DNA of 64,000 bases from Flavobacterium sp. UBA7663 (GTDB lineage Bacteria > Bacteroidota > Bacteroidia > Flavobacteriales > Flavobacteriaceae). Each line of letters begins with the position of its first letter. Within the stretch, counting starts at the first letter, position 1. The DNA is taken from NCBI RefSeq assembly GCF_002483315.1, contig NZ_DLHR01000015.1, forward strand, positions 317,640-381,639, given 5' to 3'. The position numbers and the translations under genes are program-made. Below are positions 60,967-64,000 of the stretch, in pieces. A model generated the notes under the pieces. It made no database searches and was not told the DNA's origin. It was given only the letters and a program-made list of their open reading frames with translations.

Positions 60967-62037
60967 TTATAACATTCTATTAAACACGACTCCTGATGAG
61001 TGATTTTTACTAGCTCCTGTTACTGAGGACAATACATTAATTTCATTTCGTAATTTTAACACACCTAAAAATCCAAAAATCAATGCTTCCTTAAACTGAA
61101 TAGTTTTATCATCTGGAATTACAACTTCAGTTGTAGGCAAATAATTACGTAATCTCTCAATTAAAAATCGATTATATGCTCCTCCACCAGTTATGAATAA
61201 TTTTGAATTTGGTTTTGAACAAATCTTCGCAATTTGAATGGCAATATGTTCTACAAAAGTTCGAAGTTTATCTTTTACGTCTATAGAAAAAGAATGCATA
61301 AGTGGGAAAATTTCCGCATTTACGAATTCCATTCCTAAAGATTTTGGATACGGTGCTTTGTAAAAATCTAAATCATTCAATTGTTGCAATAAATCCTGAT
61401 TGACATTTCCTGCTTTTGCCAAATTCCCAGCATCGTCATACGGAAAACCTAATTCATTAGCATAAAAATTCAAGACGGTATTCACGGGTGAAATATCAAA
61501 AGCAATACGGTTCTCATTTTCATTAAATGACACATTCGAAAATCCGCCCAAATTCAAGCAATAATCATATTCCGAAAAAAGCAATTCATCTCCAATCGGA
61601 ACCAAAGGCGCACCTTGACCACCAAATTGCACATCTTGCACTCTAAAATCGCAAACAATCGTTTGATTTACTAGATCTCTAATTATTGGAAGATTCCCAA
61701 TTTGAAGCGTAAAACCGTTTTGAGGTTGGTGTAAAATTGTGTGACCATGACTACAAACGGCATCAATTTCGGTAAGATTATGTTTGGAAATAAATTCAGA
61801 AATTATCGAAGCTAAAAGTTTTGTATAACTTATATTCAATTCCTCTAATTCTGAATGACTAAAATGAATCGCATTTTTCAATTTGTTAAGCCATTCTTCC
61901 GAATAAGAAACGGTTTCGGATTGAAAAATTTCAAACGTCCAATACTCTGAATGATTGAATTTTATGTAAGCCAAATCGACACCATCTAACGATGTGCCCG
62001 ACATAACTCCGATAACGTTGTAGTTTTCTTTAAACAT
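60967..62037 (-). CDS. anmK: Anhydro-N-acetylmuramic acid kinase
   Basis: A 356-residue kinase of the ASKHA fold that phosphorylates 1,6-anhydro-MurNAc with ring opening, giving MurNAc-6-P in cell-wall recycling. The N-terminal GVMSGTSLDGVDLAY is the phosphate loop, CSHGHTILHQP and NLGGFSNVSF are family motifs, and LFITGGGAYNRFLIERL is the adenosine site. It complements Mpl in this window. It is divergent from the acyl-CoA dehydrogenase. Confidence 0.95.
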   Translation of the reverse strand: MFKENYNVIGVMSGTSLDGVDLAYIKFNHSEYWTFEIFQSETVSYSEEWLNKLKNAIHFSHSELEELNISYTKLLASIISEFISKHNLTEIDAVCSHGHTILHQPQNGFTLQIGNLPIIRDLVNQTIVCDFRVQDVQFGGQGAPLVPIGDELLFSEYDYCLNLGGFSNVSFNENENRIAFDISPVNTVLNFYANELGFPYDDAGNLAKAGNVNQDLLQQLNDLDFYKAPYPKSLGMEFVNAEIFPLMHSFSIDVKDKLRTFVEHIAIQIAKICSKPNSKLFITGGGAYNRFLIERLRNYLPTTEVVIPDDKTIQFKEALIFGFLGVLKLRNEINVLSSVTGASKNHSSGVVFNRML

Positions 62038-62059
62038 GGGTTAAAATTACAAATTGTTA

Positions 62060-62090
62060 TTGAAAATTTGGTAATTAATCTTTACATTTG
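62060..62090 (+). promoter_or_regulatory. Promoter of the acyl-CoA dehydrogenase gene
   Basis: TTG (62060-62062), 20 bp, TACATTTG (62083-62090): a full match. The -7 lies downstream of a possible early start (62068), so that start is excluded and the ATG at 62134 is used. Confidence 0.8.
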
Positions 62091-62133
62091 GTTCCTGAAA
62101 TTACAAAATAAACAAACATTACATCTAAATAAT

Positions 62134-63273
62134 ATGGATTTTAAATTAACCGAAGAGCATTTAATGATTCAGCAAGCTGCTAGAGATTTTGCTCAAACAG
62201 AATTATTACCTGGAGTTATTGAAAGAGACGAGCATTCAAAATTCCCAACAGAACAAGTAAAAATGATGGGAGAACTTGGGTTCTTAGGAATGATGGTTGA
62301 TCCAAAATACGGAGGAGCTGGATTAGACAGTTTATCTTATGTTTTAGCAATGGAAGAAATTGCTAAAGTTGATGCTTCTGCAGCGGTTATTATGTCAGTA
62401 AATAACTCTTTAGTTTGTGCTGGTTTAGAAAAATATGGTTCAGAAGAACAAAAAATAAAATATTTAACTCCATTAGCAAAAGGAGATGTAATTGGAGCTT
62501 TCTGTTTATCAGAACCAGAAGCAGGTTCAGACGCTACTTCACAAAGAACGACTGCTGTTGACATGGGCGATCATTATTTAGTAAACGGAACTAAAAACTG
62601 GATTACGAATGGAGGAACAGCTTCTACGTATTTAGTAATTGCTCAAACTGATGCTTCAAAAGGACACAAAGGAATTAACGTTCTTATCGTGGAAAAAGGA
62701 ATGCCAGGTTTTGAAGTAGGTCCAAAAGAAAAGAAAATGGGAATCCGTGGATCGGATACACATACTTTATTATTCAATGATGTAAAAGTTCCAAAAGAAA
62801 ACAGAATTGGTGCAGACGGATTTGGTTTTGCGTTCGCAATGTCAACATTAAACGGAGGAAGAATTGGAATTGCTTCTCAAGCTTTAGGAATTGCGCAAGG
62901 AGCTTATGAATTAGCATTGAAATATTCTCAAGAGCGTGTAGCCTTTGGAAAACCAATTTTCAATCACCAAGCAATTGCTTTCAAATTAGCTGATATGCAT
63001 GTTAAAATCACATGTGCTAGATTGTTAATCCACAAAGCAGCAACTGAAAAAGATAACGGAGAAGATATTGCGCATTCTGGCGCTATGGCAAAATTATACG
63101 CTTCAGAAATTGCATTAGAGGTAGCAAATGAAGCAGTACAAATTCATGGTGGAAATGGTTACGTAAGCGAATACCACGTAGAAAGAATGATGCGTGATTC
63201 TAAAATTACACAGATTTACGAAGGAACTTCAGAAATTCAACGAATTGTTATTTCAAGAGGTTTAGTAAAATAA
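62134..63273 (+). CDS. Acyl-CoA dehydrogenase
   Basis: A 379-residue FAD enzyme that oxidises an acyl-CoA to the 2-enoyl-CoA. The FAD and substrate motifs are FCLSEPEAGSDATS, NGTKNWITNGG, IGIASQALGIAQGAYELAL and VQIHGGNGYVSEYHVERMMRDSKITQIYEGTSEIQRIVISR, whose IYEGTSE holds the catalytic Glu of the short/medium-chain group. The chain length is not decided by sequence. It is transcribed alone from a good promoter and ends in a terminator. Confidence 0.95.
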   Translation: MDFKLTEEHLMIQQAARDFAQTELLPGVIERDEHSKFPTEQVKMMGELGFLGMMVDPKYGGAGLDSLSYVLAMEEIAKVDASAAVIMSVNNSLVCAGLEKYGSEEQKIKYLTPLAKGDVIGAFCLSEPEAGSDATSQRTTAVDMGDHYLVNGTKNWITNGGTASTYLVIAQTDASKGHKGINVLIVEKGMPGFEVGPKEKKMGIRGSDTHTLLFNDVKVPKENRIGADGFGFAFAMSTLNGGRIGIASQALGIAQGAYELALKYSQERVAFGKPIFNHQAIAFKLADMHVKITCARLLIHKAATEKDNGEDIAHSGAMAKLYASEIALEVANEAVQIHGGNGYVSEYHVERMMRDSKITQIYEGTSEIQRIVISRGLVK

Positions 63274-63291
63274 TATAATACATAATTCACA

Positions 63292-63327
63292 AAAGGAGTT
63301 CAGCAATCAAGTTGAACTCCTTTTTTT
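63292..63327 (+). terminator. Rho-independent terminator of the acyl-CoA dehydrogenase gene
   Basis: An 11-bp stem AAAGGAGTTCA/TGAACTCCTTT with a 10-nt loop and T-run. Confidence 0.9.
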
Positions 63328-63345
63328 ATTACCTTTAAAATAAAA

Positions 63346-63981
63346 ATGTTGTTTGAAAATTGGAAAGAAAATTTAGAGCCATTAATTGACAAGTACAAAG
63401 GAAGGAAACATCCTCTAAACTACAACAACACCTATCAATTGGTTATTATGGTTATTTTGTCCGCTCAAGATTCTGATGCTAATATTAACAATATTAGTAT
63501 TCCATTTTTTGAAAAATATCCTAATATGAAAAGCATTTCAAATTCAAGCATTGAAGAAATTACCCCATATTTTACAAAAGTCAAAAATTATCCTACAAAG
63601 ACAAATTGGATAATTGAATTAGCAAAATTATTAAAAACTGACAGCAATCTTCCAACAAATTTAACAGATTTAATCGCTTTAAAAGGGATTGGAAGAAAAT
63701 CCGCGAATGTAATATTAAGAGAATCCAATCAAAAGACAGAAGGCATAATAGTTGATTTACATGTTATTAGAGTTGTACCAAGAATTGGTTTAACACCAAA
63801 ATATGAAGATGGAAATAAAATCGAAAAACTATTAATGCAACAACTACCTTATGAAATTTGGAACGAAATTGGAATGGCTTTATCCTTTTTAGGCAGAGAA
63901 ATTTGTCGACCAACCAATCCTAAATGTGATGATTGTCCTATAAATTCACATTGTAATTATTTAAAAAATTTGAACCAATAA
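63346..63981 (+). CDS. Endonuclease III-like DNA glycosylase
   Basis: A 211-residue base-excision enzyme of the helix-hairpin-helix superfamily. The HhH motif is LKGIGRKSANVIL with the catalytic Lys, and VDLHVIRVVPRIG holds the catalytic Asp. The four-Cys iron-sulphur loop is C-x6-C-x2-C-x5-C (CRPTNPKCDDCPINSHC). The N-terminal LSAQDSDANIN differs from the usual LSAQATD of Nth, so it may be a divergent paralog. The start follows the upstream terminator by 18 bp. A poorly visible hairpin begins at the window end. Confidence 0.9.
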   Translation: MLFENWKENLEPLIDKYKGRKHPLNYNNTYQLVIMVILSAQDSDANINNISIPFFEKYPNMKSISNSSIEEITPYFTKVKNYPTKTNWIIELAKLLKTDSNLPTNLTDLIALKGIGRKSANVILRESNQKTEGIIVDLHVIRVVPRIGLTPKYEDGNKIEKLLMQQLPYEIWNEIGMALSFLGREICRPTNPKCDDCPINSHCNYLKNLNQ

Positions 63982-64000
63982 AAAAACCACCCTATTGAGG

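Overview
The window is AT-rich bacterial chromosome from a Bacteroidota member, most likely a Flavobacterium-like Flavobacteriaceae. The clearest signs are the type IX secretion and gliding genes porV-porU-gldJ, a SusC-type plug domain, DPP7-like S46 peptidase, UDP-muramoyl-tripeptide recycling, and repeated promoters of the form TTG-N19/20-TAnnTTTG typical of this phylum. Almost no gene has a Shine-Dalgarno sequence. I see no rRNA, insertion sequence, prophage, CRISPR array or replication origin, and no gene-free stretch longer than 300 bp.

Layout. 1-5.5 kb: the end of a HAD phosphatase; a three-gene ABC operon whose permease has a His-rich loop; a secreted superoxide dismutase with a helical extension; a GxxExxY gene flanked by near-identical 18-bp direct repeats; radC. 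5.6-9.2 kb: a DUF1287 lipoprotein, two TPR proteins and mpl. 9.3-15.8 kb: a 2175-residue alpha-2-macroglobulin-like protein with a carboxypeptidase-regulatory plus TonB-plug insert. 15.9-24.3 kb: S46 peptidase, obg, a CBS/CorC-type membrane protein, adk, hpt, a HEAT-like protein, purK and purE. 24.5-30.4 kb: M3 peptidase, AAA+/DUF4143 ATPase, a regulatory region of 33-bp repeats, a GbsR/MarR regulator with three small membrane proteins, and a UbiA-like membrane protein. 30.5-38.1 kb: gcvP, truncated haemoglobin, then ketoacyl synthase III, methyltransferase, glycosyltransferase and mlaE-mlaF, a plausible envelope-lipid block. 38.1-46.4 kb (minus strand): manC, SprT-like, SDR, M28 and S41 peptidases, pdhC-pdhA, cdd. 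46.5-54.9 kb: porV, porU, gldJ, murF. 54.9-64 kb: tRNA-Val, folC, tonB-like, exbD, exbB, nhaD, an amino-acid dehydrogenase, anmK, an acyl-CoA dehydrogenase and an endonuclease III-like gene.

How they fit together. Most genes are housekeeping: cell-wall synthesis and recycling (mpl, murF, anmK), purines (hpt, adk, purK, purE), folate and one-carbon metabolism (folC, gcvP) and pyruvate oxidation (pdhA, pdhC). The lineage-specific parts are T9SS/gliding, the ExbBD-TonB energiser and a large set of exported peptidases.

The least explained signals are: (1) degenerate tandem arrays with a strict 7-bp period at about ten places, several ending 2-6 bp from a start codon, one inside the pdhC coding sequence and one forming the end of purK; (2) the alpha-2-macroglobulin/TonB-plug fusion; (3) the 33-bp repeats with GGTGA-N6-TCACC palindromes between the ATPase and the GbsR-type regulator; (4) the GxxExxY gene between direct repeats; and (5) the superoxide dismutase with a His/Cys-rich C-terminal helical domain. 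All coordinates and motifs were read by eye; no homology search or structure prediction was run.
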